A stretch of DNA of 64,000 nt from Motilimonas eburnea (GTDB lineage: Bacteria; Pseudomonadota; Gammaproteobacteria; Enterobacterales; CBDFNC01). A program made the translations under genes and the position numbers. Location of the stretch: the NCBI RefSeq assembly GCF_021295345.1, contig NZ_JAIMJB010000015.1, forward strand, positions 1 to 64,000, given 5' to 3'. Positions 42,594-51,905 of the stretch are shown piece after piece. Below the pieces are notes generated by a model, which was given only the letters and a program-made list of their open reading frames with translations, had not been told where the DNA came from and did not search any database. How positions within the stretch are numbered: the stretch's first letter is position 1; each line of letters begins with the position of its first letter.

Positions 42594-43994
42594 CTAGCTC
42601 GGCGCACTTGAGCCTGTGATGTTCACCTTGTTTACCTTGACAAATTGTGGGCAGCTAATGCTGCTAGCATTGCGCATACCATAAGTATTGGACATGTTGA
42701 CATGACTAAGCTGACTGGATAACCATTCAATTTGGTTAAATATCCGATGGTAAGAGTCATTGATGCGTTGATTGTAAAGGTGTGCTTTTACTTGGCCATC
42801 CTCAATTAGTAGGGTGCCAAATCGGCTGGTGCCTGTAAACTCGCCTTTGGCCGCATGGGTGATGTTCATGTAGTGAATAAACGAAATGTACAAGGTGGGT
42901 TTGCTGCAGCTTTTTACCATGGCGTCAAAATCGGCAGGTCCAGTACCGGTATGCACTTTTAAGCTGGCCACATTCATGTCGTTGTTGCGATGGCAGGCAA
43001 ACCGATCGCAATCGTCTTTGTCGCTATAATAGACGTTTTGTAAGGTGCCTTGAGTGATCAAGGGAAAGTGACCGCGGGCGATGCCATTAATACCAACTGG
43101 GCGACCAAATAAGGTGTCTGGATCATTGGGATCATCAGAAATCGTTAAGCTCGCATCAAATAAGGTGTCCCCTAACTTGTGCTTGTTCGCCTGTAGCATG
43201 CCCATGCCATATTGGTAGGTTTCGCCATGCAAGGCCATGTAGCTGAGGTAGTTGGTCAAATCGGCAAATGCATCGGCATGAAAGATGACATCATATTCGC
43301 CAGGAGGGATGTCTTGGCGTGGTGTGTTTAGCTTGAGTTGGTAGCGCCGGACCAACTCAGCAATGAGTGCGTTTGGTTGATATTGGGCCAATGACTCACC
43401 GACATCGGCAATGCGAATTTCTTTTTTATCTTGGGCCAGCAGTTGCAATACCAGCTCGATGTTGTAATCGCTCCCTTGATAGCAGATGGGGTTATCGACT
43501 AAGGTGTTGATTATGGCATAGCGATAGGTGCCTGCGGAAAATGCGCCGGAAATTTCGACTTGTTCATTAGCAAAGTGCTGATGGGTTTGCTTAAACAAGT
43601 CCACTAGCCGCTGAGAGTCTATGGTATGTAATTGCTCATCCCCATTGAAGCGGTCTAAGTCTCCTTGCGCGATGGCTTGCATAGGGGTTAGATGCTCAAC
43701 TTGTGGCATGTACTGTAAGCGTTCATTGAGGGCTAGGATGAGGGCTTGAATCTTATCTACATCACCGGCTTGTGCTGTGGTACTGCCGCTGATCTTTCGT
43801 TGGCCTTGTTGCAGCTCGATAAAGAACTTCTCACCTTCTTCAGAGACATTGAGTGAAATTTGGCTGCGACCACATCGCACCATATGAGACACTTCGTGCC
43901 GGTAAGTTAAACTGCCGCAGATGCCTTGTTGGCGCATGAAGGCATTGAGAGTGATAAGGGTATCGGCAATGTTAATCATGGGATGTTTGGCCAT
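42594..43994 (-). CDS. TldE/PmbA-like protein (metallopeptidase partner subunit)
   Basis: The 466-residue protein belongs to the TldD/PmbA superfamily (IEL.QGQRKISGSTT, PVGINGIARGHFPLITQGTLQNVYYS, GTSRFGTLLIEDGQV). It lacks an HExxxH site and so matches the non-catalytic TldE/PmbA role. It lies 2 bp after the TldD-like gene at 43997-45460, and the two should form a heteromeric peptidase. The canonical E. coli tldD and pmbA are unlinked single genes, so this adjacent pair is probably an additional set. The substrate is unknown; known TldD/E complexes trim peptides such as microcin precursors. Confidence 0.8.
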   Translation of the reverse strand: MAKHPMINIADTLITLNAFMRQQGICGSLTYRHEVSHMVRCGRSQISLNVSEEGEKFFIELQQGQRKISGSTTAQAGDVDKIQALILALNERLQYMPQVEHLTPMQAIAQGDLDRFNGDEQLHTIDSQRLVDLFKQTHQHFANEQVEISGAFSAGTYRYAIINTLVDNPICYQGSDYNIELVLQLLAQDKKEIRIADVGESLAQYQPNALIAELVRRYQLKLNTPRQDIPPGEYDVIFHADAFADLTNYLSYMALHGETYQYGMGMLQANKHKLGDTLFDASLTISDDPNDPDTLFGRPVGINGIARGHFPLITQGTLQNVYYSDKDDCDRFACHRNNDMNVASLKVHTGTGPADFDAMVKSCSKPTLYISFIHYMNITHAAKGEFTGTSRFGTLLIEDGQVKAHLYNQRINDSYHRIFNQIEWLSSQLSHVNMSNTYGMRNASSISCPQFVKVNKVNITGSSAPS

Positions 43995-43996
43995 GG

Positions 43997-45460
43997 TTAT
44001 TCTCCTACCTGAACATTTTTAAAGCGACAAACGGGAATACCGTGGCCCAGTCGCATGATTTGGTTGGGCTGGCCTTTGCCACACATAAACACGGGTTGCA
44101 GTTGCCAAGTACTTTCATCGCCCACTTGGTCAAGAGAATGCCAAAACGTTAAACTGTCACCACGATATGTGGCATTTCTCACCACGTGGGCGATTTTGCC
44201 ATCTTTGATTTTCCATGCTATTTCGGTCGCAAAGTGGAAATTCTCACGGTTAGAGCCAATCGACCAAGAGCAAGGCGTTTCAAGCAAAATACCGTTTTTG
44301 GTGGCGGCGATGATGGCTTCAAGATCGCCATCTTGGCCGGCATCGATATTGATGTTGTTCATCCGCTCGATGGGTAGGTTACTGTAGCTTTGTGCACGGC
44401 TGGTGGCTCCAGAAGCACTAAAAATGGCGCGCCCAGCTTTGGCATTGGCTTCCATGATCATTTGACGAGAGGTAATGGCATCTTTGAGTAAGCCCTTTTC
44501 GATTAACGTTACGTTGCGTGCGGGGACCCCATCATCGTCAAAGCCAATAGAGCCAGGTGAGTTAGGGACGGTGCCATCGGCCCGTGCTGTGAGTTTATGA
44601 CTGCCAAATTGTAATTGCCCAAAGTCATCTAAATCCACATGGGAGCCGCCAGCATAAGACAGCTCGTAACCTAAGATACGGTCTAACTCTAAGGCATGGC
44701 CGATGGTTTCATGGGTTTGTAAGGCCATCATTTCGGGCAGTAAAATCACATCACAGGTTTCCACTTGGCAACGGGGTGCATCGAGTAGGCTTAATAGTTC
44801 CGAGCGCAAGCGCTGGGTATGATCTATTTGTGCGTCATTGAGCAGGTTTTCCCAGCCTGTGGTGCCATCGGCATACTGCGGCATGACAAAAGTGCGCTTT
44901 TGCTGCTGACCATCAATATCGGTAGCGTAGGCATAGAGTTTGGCATCGAGCTCAATCAATTCTCGGCGGATTTCACTGCCTTCACTATCGACGTAAATGA
45001 TGTGGCGCTTGTAAAAGCTGGCTGAGACTCCCCAGTAATCAAACTTTTCATCGCCAAGCTGGCTATCTAGTTGCAGCAAGCGTTTCAGTTTGGTCTGGCT
45101 AGAAACACTAAAAGGATCGATTTCACACGGGGAGCGATAATGGCTGTTAACGCAAGGCTTGTCGCTCAGTTCTATTTTTTGCTGAATAAACTGACTCGCG
45201 GCTTGGGCCTTTTCAATGGCCTGCTTGCCAGCTTGCTCCATGGCTTGGGCTGTCATCACCTCACTTGAGGCAAATCCCCATGCGCCATTGACCAGTACGC
45301 GAATGCCGTAACCTTGCTGGCTGATAAGCTCATATTTTTCAACATCTCCTTTCATGGTGGAGATATGTTCGGCTTCATCAAGCTCGTGAATTCGGATATC
45401 GGCGTACTCGACGCCTTGTTTTGTTAAAAAATCGATGACGTTGCGGGCTTGGCTTATCAT
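43997..45460 (-). CDS. TldD-like metallopeptidase (catalytic subunit)
   Basis: The 487-residue protein carries the HExxxH zinc motif in THETIGHALELD (about residues 243-254), the hallmark of TldD. A conserved GSIGFDDDGVPA and the metal-ligand region near the C-terminus (VFMCGKGQPNQ) follow. The downstream TldE-like gene starts 2 bp later, so they are co-expressed. There is no signal peptide, so it is cytosolic. It is probably a paralogue beyond the core TldD, given the linked pair. Confidence 0.85.
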   Translation of the reverse strand: MISQARNVIDFLTKQGVEYADIRIHELDEAEHISTMKGDVEKYELISQQGYGIRVLVNGAWGFASSEVMTAQAMEQAGKQAIEKAQAASQFIQQKIELSDKPCVNSHYRSPCEIDPFSVSSQTKLKRLLQLDSQLGDEKFDYWGVSASFYKRHIIYVDSEGSEIRRELIELDAKLYAYATDIDGQQQKRTFVMPQYADGTTGWENLLNDAQIDHTQRLRSELLSLLDAPRCQVETCDVILLPEMMALQTHETIGHALELDRILGYELSYAGGSHVDLDDFGQLQFGSHKLTARADGTVPNSPGSIGFDDDGVPARNVTLIEKGLLKDAITSRQMIMEANAKAGRAIFSASGATSRAQSYSNLPIERMNNINIDAGQDGDLEAIIAATKNGILLETPCSWSIGSNRENFHFATEIAWKIKDGKIAHVVRNATYRGDSLTFWHSLDQVGDESTWQLQPVFMCGKGQPNQIMRLGHGIPVCRFKNVQVGE

Positions 45461-45557
45461 GGCTATTTCCCTATATGGTTGGTACGTTTACCGTGGCAGT
45501 GGGACGACTAAAATGGGTCCGCGAAGGGGCATTATTTGGCGCTTAGCCTGGGGCTGG

Positions 45558-45597
45558 TGACCTTTCGCGATTCATTTTTATTGGCGTTAGGCCCTCA
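45558..45597. repeat. Partial copy of the MITE-like terminal sequence
   Basis: GACCTTTCGCG-ATTCATTTTTATT and TTAGGCCCT recall the left end of the element at 28036-28313 (GACCTTTCGCG-GTTAATTTTTGTT and TTAGGGCC). Only about 40 bp is recognisable, in the gap between the TldD-like gene and slyX. Confidence 0.4.
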
Positions 45598-45641
45598 ATA
45601 CGTTGCCCTTAGCATCCATGCAATTGGCGTATGATCGGGGG

Positions 45642-45863
45642 TTAGTAGTGGGGCGGCGGGGTTTCGTCTTGTTCTCGCGCAACTTGACTGCCTTGGACGT
45701 CTTTTACCTTGTTGACGAGGTATTTCATTTGCTCTCGTTGAATTTCCAGTCGCTTTTGCATACTGGCTATTTCATCATTGAGGGCCTCGATGGTGTCATC
45801 TTGAAAGGCGACTTTCGTCTCTAGGTATTCCAGTCGCGTGAGGATGTCTTTTAAATCGTTCAT
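45642..45863 (-). CDS. slyX: SlyX family coiled-coil protein
   Basis: The 73-residue protein is an almost continuous coiled coil (LEYLETKVAFQDDTIEALND, MQKRLEIQREQMKYLVNKV) ending in PPPHY, as in SlyX. Its function is unknown. In enteric bacteria slyX lies between fkpA and slyD. Here it is 7 bp after a WD40 lipoprotein gene that diverges from fkpA, so it is probably the second gene of that operon. Confidence 0.9.
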   Translation of the reverse strand: MNDLKDILTRLEYLETKVAFQDDTIEALNDEIASMQKRLEIQREQMKYLVNKVKDVQGSQVAREQDETPPPHY

Positions 45864-45870
45864 AAGGAGA

Positions 45871-46845
45871 TCAGTTGTCCAATGTCCACGTTTCTAACAG
45901 TCCAGCGGAGCTTTCACTCAACACTTGACCATTTACTAAGGTGGCAGAGTATACTACAGCGCTTTTCGGACGACTGTTTTTTCTGGGGCTTACGCGCCAT
46001 TTTTGTAATTGTTGGCCGGATTTTGAGTCCCAAAGGGCCAGCATACGAGACGGCGAACCGGTTAATAAGTAATCGCCTTGCTCGACAAAGCGGACCGAGC
46101 TGAAGATTTCCTGACGGGCAAGGTAGTTAAGGCGACTGATAGGTTGACCGCTGCGCATATCCCAGATATTGGCTTGTTTTTGATTGTCGGCAGTGAACAG
46201 GTACTTGCCTTCGCGCTCTAACTTAACCATGGTGACTCGGCTTGGGTGACTAAAGCGATGCAATACCTGTGCGGTGCGAGTATCCCAGAAGTAGGCGGTA
46301 TAATCATTGCCACCGGTTAAGGCGTAATGGCCATTAGCAGACATATCAACGGCATTAATTTTCTCGCTATGGCCTAAAAATTCCAGCCGACGCCCCGTAT
46401 TTAAATCAATATGCACCGCCTTACCGTTGGCTAACCCATAAAGTACATAACGTGCTTGAGCAGAGATCGCGATATCGCGGATGTTTGACTCTGAGATTTT
46501 ATAGAAACCGGTTGCTTCACCTGTGGCGACATCCCAAATAGCAAACTCGTCGCTAGAAGCGGTGACAACGTGACTGGCATCATCGGAAAATCGGGCTAAA
46601 AAAACCTGATTTTGCTCGCTTCCTTGGTGGCTCCATTGATATTTCAACGCATTTTTTTTATTGTCCCATAGGCTAATGCCATGGTGAATGGATGAAATCA
46701 CACTGTAATGGCCATCGGCTGAGATATCGGCTGCGTAGGCACCTTCAACAGCGTGTTCTACTTGAGAGGTCGACAGTTGTTCACCGCTACAAGCAGTTAA
46801 CAAGATCGCCGAGATCACAGATAAAAAGATTGCACCTTTTGTCAT
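45871..46845 (-). CDS. WD40-repeat lipoprotein
   Basis: The 324-residue protein has a lipobox (AILLTAC, Cys19) and about seven WD40-like repeats that end in SLWD, AIWD, YFWDTR, NIWDM and ALWD. This predicts a seven-bladed propeller anchored to a membrane on the periplasmic side. Such proteins are conserved next to fkpA in Shewanella-type genomes; their role is not known to me. It is divergent from fkpA (131 bp apart) and lies upstream of slyX in one transcription unit. Confidence 0.85.
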   Translation of the reverse strand: MTKGAIFLSVISAILLTACSGEQLSTSQVEHAVEGAYAADISADGHYSVISSIHHGISLWDNKKNALKYQWSHQGSEQNQVFLARFSDDASHVVTASSDEFAIWDVATGEATGFYKISESNIRDIAISAQARYVLYGLANGKAVHIDLNTGRRLEFLGHSEKINAVDMSANGHYALTGGNDYTAYFWDTRTAQVLHRFSHPSRVTMVKLEREGKYLFTADNQKQANIWDMRSGQPISRLNYLARQEIFSSVRFVEQGDYLLTGSPSRMLALWDSKSGQQLQKWRVSPRKNSRPKSAVVYSATLVNGQVLSESSAGLLETWTLDN

Positions 46846-46976
46846 CTTAATAGTCTACTAATTTTGTTTTGTTTACTGCATGATAGCGTTAGTATAAACG
46901 GATTTATTACGCTAAGCCCCTCTTTACGTTTTGATAATGCGTGTTGAGGTGACATTTTTTTGGGAGATTTTTTTAC

Positions 46977-47813
46977 ATGAACAATATTTTTAAGGTATCG
47001 CTACTTGCTGGTGCAGTTTTGGCAGCAGCAGGATGTAATGATAAGCAAGCGGAAACAGCTCCTAAAGCTGACGCGCCTGCAGTAGAAGCGGTATCAGCAG
47101 CTGTTGAGACAGCACCTGAGGTGAAGTTTGAAAATGAAGACGCAAAAGCGGCTTATGCGATTGGCGCCTCTGTGTCTCGTTACATTGAAAAAACACTGGC
47201 TGAACAAGAGCAATTAGGTGTCACCCTAGATAAAGAACAAATCATCGCGGGTATTTCTGATGCATTGCGCGGTGAGTTAAAACTACAAGACGAAGAAGTG
47301 ATCGCTACGCTGCAAGCGTATGATAAAAAGCTAAGTGAAATTGCTCAAACGAAACAAGCTGAAGCGATTGAAAAAGCCAAATCAGAAGCAACGGCATACC
47401 TAGCTGAAAATGGAAAGAAAGAAGGCGTCGTGACGACTGACTCTGGTTTACAATATCAAGTGCTAACCGCTGCTGAAGGTGATAAGCCAAGTGCTGAAGA
47501 CACGGTAACGGTTCACTATGAAGGCCGCTTATTAAACGGCGAAGTTTTTGATAGTTCACTTACCCGTGGTCAGCCTGCTACCTTCCCACTAAACCGAGTC
47601 ATTGCTGGCTGGACCGAAGGTGTACAACTGATGTCTGTAGGTTCTAAATTTCAGTTTACTATTCCAGCTGAACTTGCCTACGGTGAGCAAGGTGCAGGTA
47701 GTATCCCTCCTCATTCGGCGCTGATTTTTGATGTTGAGTTGTTATCAATTGAAAAGGCAGAAGCACCAGAAGCGGCTGAACCTGCAACCGCTGATGAAAA
47801 AGTAGCAGAATAA
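46977..47813 (+). CDS. fkpA: FKBP-type peptidyl-prolyl isomerase FkpA
   Basis: The 278-residue protein has a signal sequence with LAAAGC (Cys20), so it may be lipidated, unlike soluble E. coli FkpA. A helical dimerisation domain (about residues 50-140; DAKAAYAIGASVSRYIEKTL) is followed by the FKBP fold (about 150-255) with VTVHYEGRLLNGEVFDSS, FPLNRVIAGWTEGVQLM and GSIPPHSALIFDVELL. It catalyses proline isomerisation and chaperones proteins in the periplasm. A strong terminator follows at 47832. Confidence 0.93.
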   Translation: MNNIFKVSLLAGAVLAAAGCNDKQAETAPKADAPAVEAVSAAVETAPEVKFENEDAKAAYAIGASVSRYIEKTLAEQEQLGVTLDKEQIIAGISDALRGELKLQDEEVIATLQAYDKKLSEIAQTKQAEAIEKAKSEATAYLAENGKKEGVVTTDSGLQYQVLTAAEGDKPSAEDTVTVHYEGRLLNGEVFDSSLTRGQPATFPLNRVIAGWTEGVQLMSVGSKFQFTIPAELAYGEQGAGSIPPHSALIFDVELLSIEKAEAPEAAEPATADEKVAE

Positions 47814-47831
47814 GCGATATAGCAAAATAGC

Positions 47832-47858
47832 AAAAAAGCGCTCATTGAGCGCTTTTTT
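47832..47858. terminator. Bidirectional terminator between fkpA and rsd
   Basis: AAAAAAGCGCTC and GAGCGCTTTTTT pair around ATT, 18 bp beyond fkpA, with T-runs on both strands; it serves fkpA and the convergent rsd gene. Confidence 0.88.
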
Positions 47859-47910
47859 TATCTCTGTTTATCAAGCTAACGATTGATTAACCGCTGTGTA
47901 CCTATGACTT

Positions 47911-48390
47911 TTATAATTGGGGCTGAAGGTGCTTTTGATGCAAGGTCGCGAGTAGCTGATCTTCTAATTCGAAGCGTTGCTCCATGATTTGTCCCAGCTT
48001 AGATAAATCGCTGTCAAAATCAGTCGCCGCATCATCACCTAGTTGATCGCCGTACTTATCATTGAACTCGAGGGCTGAGTCGGTGGTTTGTGAAATCTTC
48101 GGATAAAGCTCTTGAGCGAGTTTGGCACTTTCTGCACCGTGTTTTTCGCATTCAGAGACGACTTGGTCATATATTTCAAAGTGCCCAGTAGACATGTAGT
48201 CCACCAGAGATTGGCAAAACCCTTGCACTTGTTCGAGTGTCGGCAGTGCTTGATGCTCTTTGGCATAAGGGGGCAGGCCTGCCATTTCACAGTATTCTAC
48301 CAGCACTTTCTGACGGTCATTCAACCAATTATCGATAATATGAGATGTACCACCCCACTCCTGTTTAGCGCGCTCAAGTTTGGTTAGCAT
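47911..48390 (-). CDS. rsd: Regulator of sigma D (Rsd/AlgQ family anti-sigma-70 factor)
   Basis: The ATG at 48390 with AAGGACATAAT upstream gives 159 residues, matching E. coli Rsd (158). The all-helical sequence (MLTKLERAKQEWGG, IDNWLNDRQKVLVEYCEMAGL, QGFCQSLVDYMSTGHFEIY) is typical. It binds sigma-70 and favours alternative sigma factors in stationary phase. It is divergent from nudC, as in E. coli, with about 96 bp between the start codons. Confidence 0.92.
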   Translation of the reverse strand: MLTKLERAKQEWGGTSHIIDNWLNDRQKVLVEYCEMAGLPPYAKEHQALPTLEQVQGFCQSLVDYMSTGHFEIYDQVVSECEKHGAESAKLAQELYPKISQTTDSALEFNDKYGDQLGDDAATDFDSDLSKLGQIMEQRFELEDQLLATLHQKHLQPQL

Positions 48391-48486
48391 ATTATGTCCT
48401 TGGTTGTTATTTTTATCGCCATATTGATATAAGTAATGAAAACCGTGCTTATCGTCAACTCTAATTTGGTTCCTTAAAGCCACTTC

Positions 48487-49344
48487 ATGTATAACTGTGA
48501 GCTATATGGAAATTGTGAGGGCGTAATTTTGCAAAATGAACAAATCCATCTAACCCAGCAGCAACCGGCATGGTGGTTAATTATCGCTGAGGGCCAAATG
48601 TTAGTATGCCATGGCGCGCAGCCGGTCCCTTTTGGTTGTTTAGATGAATTGCCTTTTCCTGAGTTGGATTTGACAGAGCATATTGTGATTGGTGAATTTG
48701 ACGGCTACCCACTGGTGCTGGTCAGAATGAGCGATGCAAATCAAGACATGGGCTTAGGTGAATACAAAGGCCTGCGCTACATATTAGGCAAAGTGCCCGA
48801 TCCCTTATTTAACTTGGTTGGACGCGGTTTTCAAATTGTTAACTTTCTCGACACTCACCGGTTTTGCGGCCAGTGCGGTCAGCCCATGCAACGTATTGAT
48901 TGGGAATTGGCGATGAAGTGTTTCCAATGCGGTCATCGCTGTTATCCCAGAGTATCGCCTTGCATCATAGTGGCGATTCGTAAAGGTAAGCAAATACTAC
49001 TGGCGAATCATGTTCGCCATAATAAGCCTGGCCAAGAAATCTACACGACCTTAGCGGGCTTTACCGAGGCAGGGGAAACGTTAGAGCAATGCGTTGAACG
49101 TGAAGTGTATGAAGAGGCGGGCATTAAGGTAAAAAATATCCGCTATATCAAGAGCCAGCCTTGGCCTTTCCCACATTCTTTGATGATGGGGTTTATTGCC
49201 GATTATGCCGAAGGAGAGCTGACTATCGACACCAATGAGTTGAATGATGCGCGATGGTTTAATTTTGATGATTTGCCACTGCTGCCACCCCACGGCACTA
49301 TCGCTCGCTTGTTAATTGAGAAAGTTCGTCAGCGCTGTTTGTAG
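48487..49344 (+). CDS. nudC: NADH pyrophosphatase / RNA deNADding enzyme NudC
   Basis: The 285-residue protein has a four-Cys zinc site (CGQCGQ and CFQCG, about residues 126-150) and a Nudix box GFTEAGETLEQCVEREVYEEAGI (split: G.TEAGET, EREVYEEAGI) at about 189-211. SQPWPFPHSLMMGF follows, as in NudC. It hydrolyses NAD(H) and removes NAD caps from RNA 5' ends. It lies 66 bp before hemE in the conserved rsd-nudC-hemE order. Confidence 0.93.
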   Translation: MYNCELYGNCEGVILQNEQIHLTQQQPAWWLIIAEGQMLVCHGAQPVPFGCLDELPFPELDLTEHIVIGEFDGYPLVLVRMSDANQDMGLGEYKGLRYILGKVPDPLFNLVGRGFQIVNFLDTHRFCGQCGQPMQRIDWELAMKCFQCGHRCYPRVSPCIIVAIRKGKQILLANHVRHNKPGQEIYTTLAGFTEAGETLEQCVEREVYEEAGIKVKNIRYIKSQPWPFPHSLMMGFIADYAEGELTIDTNELNDARWFNFDDLPLLPPHGTIARLLIEKVRQRCL

Positions 49345-49410
49345 TTTTACTTTTCCCTTACAGACGGGCTTTGCTACAATTCGCCACAGAATCATTGCTA
49401 TGGAAGTGTT

Positions 49411-50475
49411 ATGAACCAGTTAAAAAACGACCGCTATCTTAGAGCGCTGCTGAAACAGCCTGTTGACAAGACCCCAGTTTGGATGATGCGCCAGGCGGGT
49501 CGCTATCTACCTGAATATAAGGCAACTCGCGCTCAAGCCGGCGATTTCATGTCACTTTGTAAGAATGCAGAGTTGGCTTGTGAGGTGACGTTACAGCCAC
49601 TACGTCGTTTTCCATTAGATGCCGCCATTTTATTCTCGGATATTTTAACCATTCCTGATGCAATGGGCCTAGGGCTTTACTTTGAAACCGGTGAAGGGCC
49701 TAAATTTGAACGACCTATTACTTGTAAAGCCGATGTGGACAAAATCGGTTTACCTGATCCTGAAGGTGAGCTGCAGTATGTGATGAATGCGGTGCGTACC
49801 ATTCGCCGCGAATTAAAGGGTGAGGTTCCTTTAATTGGTTTTTCTGGTAGCCCATGGACATTAGCCACTTATATGGTTGAAGGCGGCTCGTCGAAAGCGT
49901 TTACCAAAATCAAAAAGATGGCGTTTGCGGAACCAAAGACATTGCACATGCTACTTGATAAAGTCGCCGATTCGGTGATCAGCTACTTAAATGCTCAGGT
50001 TGCCGCAGGGGCCCAATCTTTGATGATTTTCGATACCTGGGGCGGGGTACTGTCACCCCGAGACTACCGTGAGTTTTCACTGCAGTACATGGCCAAAATT
50101 GTTGACGGCTTAACCCGTGAAAATGAGGGACGTAAAGTGCCGGTAACCTTGTTTACTAAAAACGGTGGAATGTGGCTGGAGGATATTGCAGCAACAGGGT
50201 GTGATGCTGTGGGCCTTGATTGGACCATTGATATCGCCGACGCTAAAGCGCGTATTGGCGATAAAGTGGCACTACAAGGGAACATGGACCCTTCTATGTT
50301 ATATGCCTCTCCTGAGCGTATCTGTGATGAGGTAGCGCACATTCTGTCAGGGTTTGGCGAAGGAAGTGGCCATGTATTTAATCTGGGCCACGGGATCCAC
50401 TTAGATGTTGATCCTGAGCATGCGGGCGTCTTTATCAATGCCGTACACGAGCTCAGTGTGCCTTATCATAAATAA
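49411..50475 (+). CDS. hemE: Uroporphyrinogen decarboxylase
   Basis: The 354-residue cytosolic enzyme converts uroporphyrinogen III to coproporphyrinogen III in heme synthesis. Diagnostic motifs are [15 protein letters not shown] (residues ~21-35, with the substrate Arg residues), [14 protein letters not shown] with its catalytic Asp, [13 protein letters not shown] and [15 protein letters not shown]. Length and sequence fit E. coli HemE (354). It is followed by a terminator at 50495. Confidence 0.97.
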   Translation: MNQLKNDRYLRALLKQPVDKTPVWMMRQAGRYLPEYKATRAQAGDFMSLCKNAELACEVTLQPLRRFPLDAAILFSDILTIPDAMGLGLYFETGEGPKFERPITCKADVDKIGLPDPEGELQYVMNAVRTIRRELKGEVPLIGFSGSPWTLATYMVEGGSSKAFTKIKKMAFAEPKTLHMLLDKVADSVISYLNAQVAAGAQSLMIFDTWGGVLSPRDYREFSLQYMAKIVDGLTRENEGRKVPVTLFTKNGGMWLEDIAATGCDAVGLDWTIDIADAKARIGDKVALQGNMDPSMLYASPERICDEVAHILSGFGEGSGHVFNLGHGIHLDVDPEHAGVFINAVHELSVPYHK

Positions 50476-50494
50476 TCCTCGTTTCCGACTCACT

Positions 50495-50518
50495 CTAAAG
50501 CCGGTTAACCGGCTTTAG
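50495..50518 (+). terminator. Rho-independent terminator of hemE
   Basis: CTAAAGCCGG-TTAA-CCGGCTTTAG is a 10-bp stem 19 bp after hemE, followed by ATATCTTTTT. Confidence 0.85.
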
Positions 50519-50720
50519 ATATCTTTTTAGCCTTCTCAAAGGGGCTGGTGGATTTGATAGAGCTTCTTATTTCACCTAAGCTTAATTTCAACTATGTCCA
50601 ACAGTGCTTGTCATGCATTCATGCAATGGATCCTTACAACTGGGTATTGCTTACACAGCAGTAACCCAATTGTCTTCATGGGTATGATGTCGTGAATTCA
50701 GAGTATGGGAGCTTGAAATT

Positions 50721-51248
50721 ATGCCCAAGATTGCCGAAACAGAGCGACTGATATTACGTTTATTTGAGCCTGATGATGTTGAGGCGCTTTATGAGCTTAT
50801 GTCAAATCGACAAGTCATGAAATTTTCTGTTAGTGGTCCCCTCAATCGTAAACAAGTGCAGACTTTTCTCAATAGTATTCTCGATACTTATATGAGTAAG
50901 GGGTTTAGTTTATGGGCCATTCACTGTAAGGAAGATCAGCGGCTAATCGGTTTTTGTGGCCATTTTTTTCATCGCTTGGAAGGTCAGGATGAAGTCGAGC
51001 TGGTTTATAGGCTATTACCTGACTATTGGGGGCAGGGACTGGCAAGTGAGGCTGCACGTGCGGCAACGCAATATGCTTTCACTGAGTTAGGTTTAGAGCG
51101 GCTAATATCGTTTATTGCTGATAACAATGAGGCGTCGAAACGGGTGGCTGAAAGTTCTGGCTTTCAGTTAGAGCGGCAGACCCACTTTTATGATAAACCT
51201 GTTCTGGTTTACAGTTTGGAAAAATCCTCATGGGGAAACAAGGAGTAG
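50721..51248 (+). CDS. GNAT-family acetyltransferase, RimJ/RimL-like
   Basis: The 175-residue protein begins ETERLILRLFEPDDVEALYELM, the N-terminal signature of RimJ/RimL-type acetyltransferases. An acetyl-CoA binding segment is visible (YRLLPDYWGQGLASEAARAA, about residues 93-112), and RLISFIADNNEASKRVAESSGF follows. It would acetylate an amino group on a protein or small molecule; the substrate is unknown. It stands alone after hemE. Confidence 0.85.
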   Translation: MPKIAETERLILRLFEPDDVEALYELMSNRQVMKFSVSGPLNRKQVQTFLNSILDTYMSKGFSLWAIHCKEDQRLIGFCGHFFHRLEGQDEVELVYRLLPDYWGQGLASEAARAATQYAFTELGLERLISFIADNNEASKRVAESSGFQLERQTHFYDKPVLVYSLEKSSWGNKE

Positions 51249-51352
51249 GTTTATATCTTTGCTCCATGATTGGAGCTATTCCCTGTGGTCTTCGCTTACT
51301 TCTTACTGTTACTACTTTTACTTTGCTAGTGGTGCAATCACTAGTGTTCAGG

Positions 51353-51475
51353 TTATTTAACTTTCTTTTCTTTCTTTTTTGCAAAGAAGTTTAAGTTTAA
51401 ACCTGCTTTACGTTGTGCTTCACGCTCTTGGATGGTTGCACGAGTGAAGTCTAATGCTGAGCTACCTAATAACAT
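51353..51475 (-). CDS. 40-residue conserved-looking small protein, hypothetical
   Basis: An ATG at 51475 preceded by AGAGGAGACATT (a near-perfect Shine-Dalgarno at ideal distance) opens a 40-codon frame that ends TAA at 51353. The product starts MLLGSSALDFTRATIQERE, continues with AQRKAGLNLNFF and ends in a Lys-rich tail (AKKKEKKVK). The middle can form an amphipathic helix and the protein is basic, pI clearly above 9. I do not know a family. It sits between a GNAT gene (plus) and the tandem chitinases (minus). The strong ribosome site and tidy termination make it more likely than chance. Confidence 0.55.
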   Translation of the reverse strand: MLLGSSALDFTRATIQEREAQRKAGLNLNFFAKKKEKKVK

Positions 51476-51905
51476 AATGTCTCCTCTTTTTGTTTAATGT
51501 TGTTTGATTTGTTCCTTTTCTCTAAGGAACAGGGTCATAATACTGCGTCAGATCACATTTTTCAATATCTTTTTGTAAAATAATTACAGAAAAGTGTGAT
51601 TTAAATCGCTCCTATGCAGGTTATCAGCTACTTAGCTAAGGCGGAGATATTTTTATGTTTTATTATTACAATTTTGTGTGATCTGTATTCTCGTTTTGTG
51701 ACACGGTGTGGGTTGTGGGTTAGATAATGAGGACGGCAGACTTAGTCGGTTGATAATAGAAGGCGATGGGGTAGACAGTAACGTGTGGGTGCTTGATGCC
51801 GTCTTATTCTGATCGGGATAAGCAAAGCCTAACACCAAGGTAGATTCACAATACAAAAAAGGGATGCTAGTGCATCCCTTTTCAAGCTATGAGTTAAAGT
51901 TTAGA
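51476..51905. other. 430-bp region: small-protein promoter and chitinase terminator
   Basis: The left end carries the ribosome site and promoter of the 40-residue gene; the middle is AT-rich with no supported gene. At 51857-51882 the palindrome AAAAGGGATGC-TAGT-GCATCCCTTTT is a terminator for the minus-strand chitinase, with T6 on the minus strand. Confidence 0.7.
51857..51882 (-). terminator. Rho-independent terminator of the chitinase at 51906-54320
   Basis: An 11-bp stem (AAAAGGGATGC and complement) with a 4-nt loop lies 24 bp after the stop and is followed by TT on the minus strand within a T-rich run. Confidence 0.85.
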
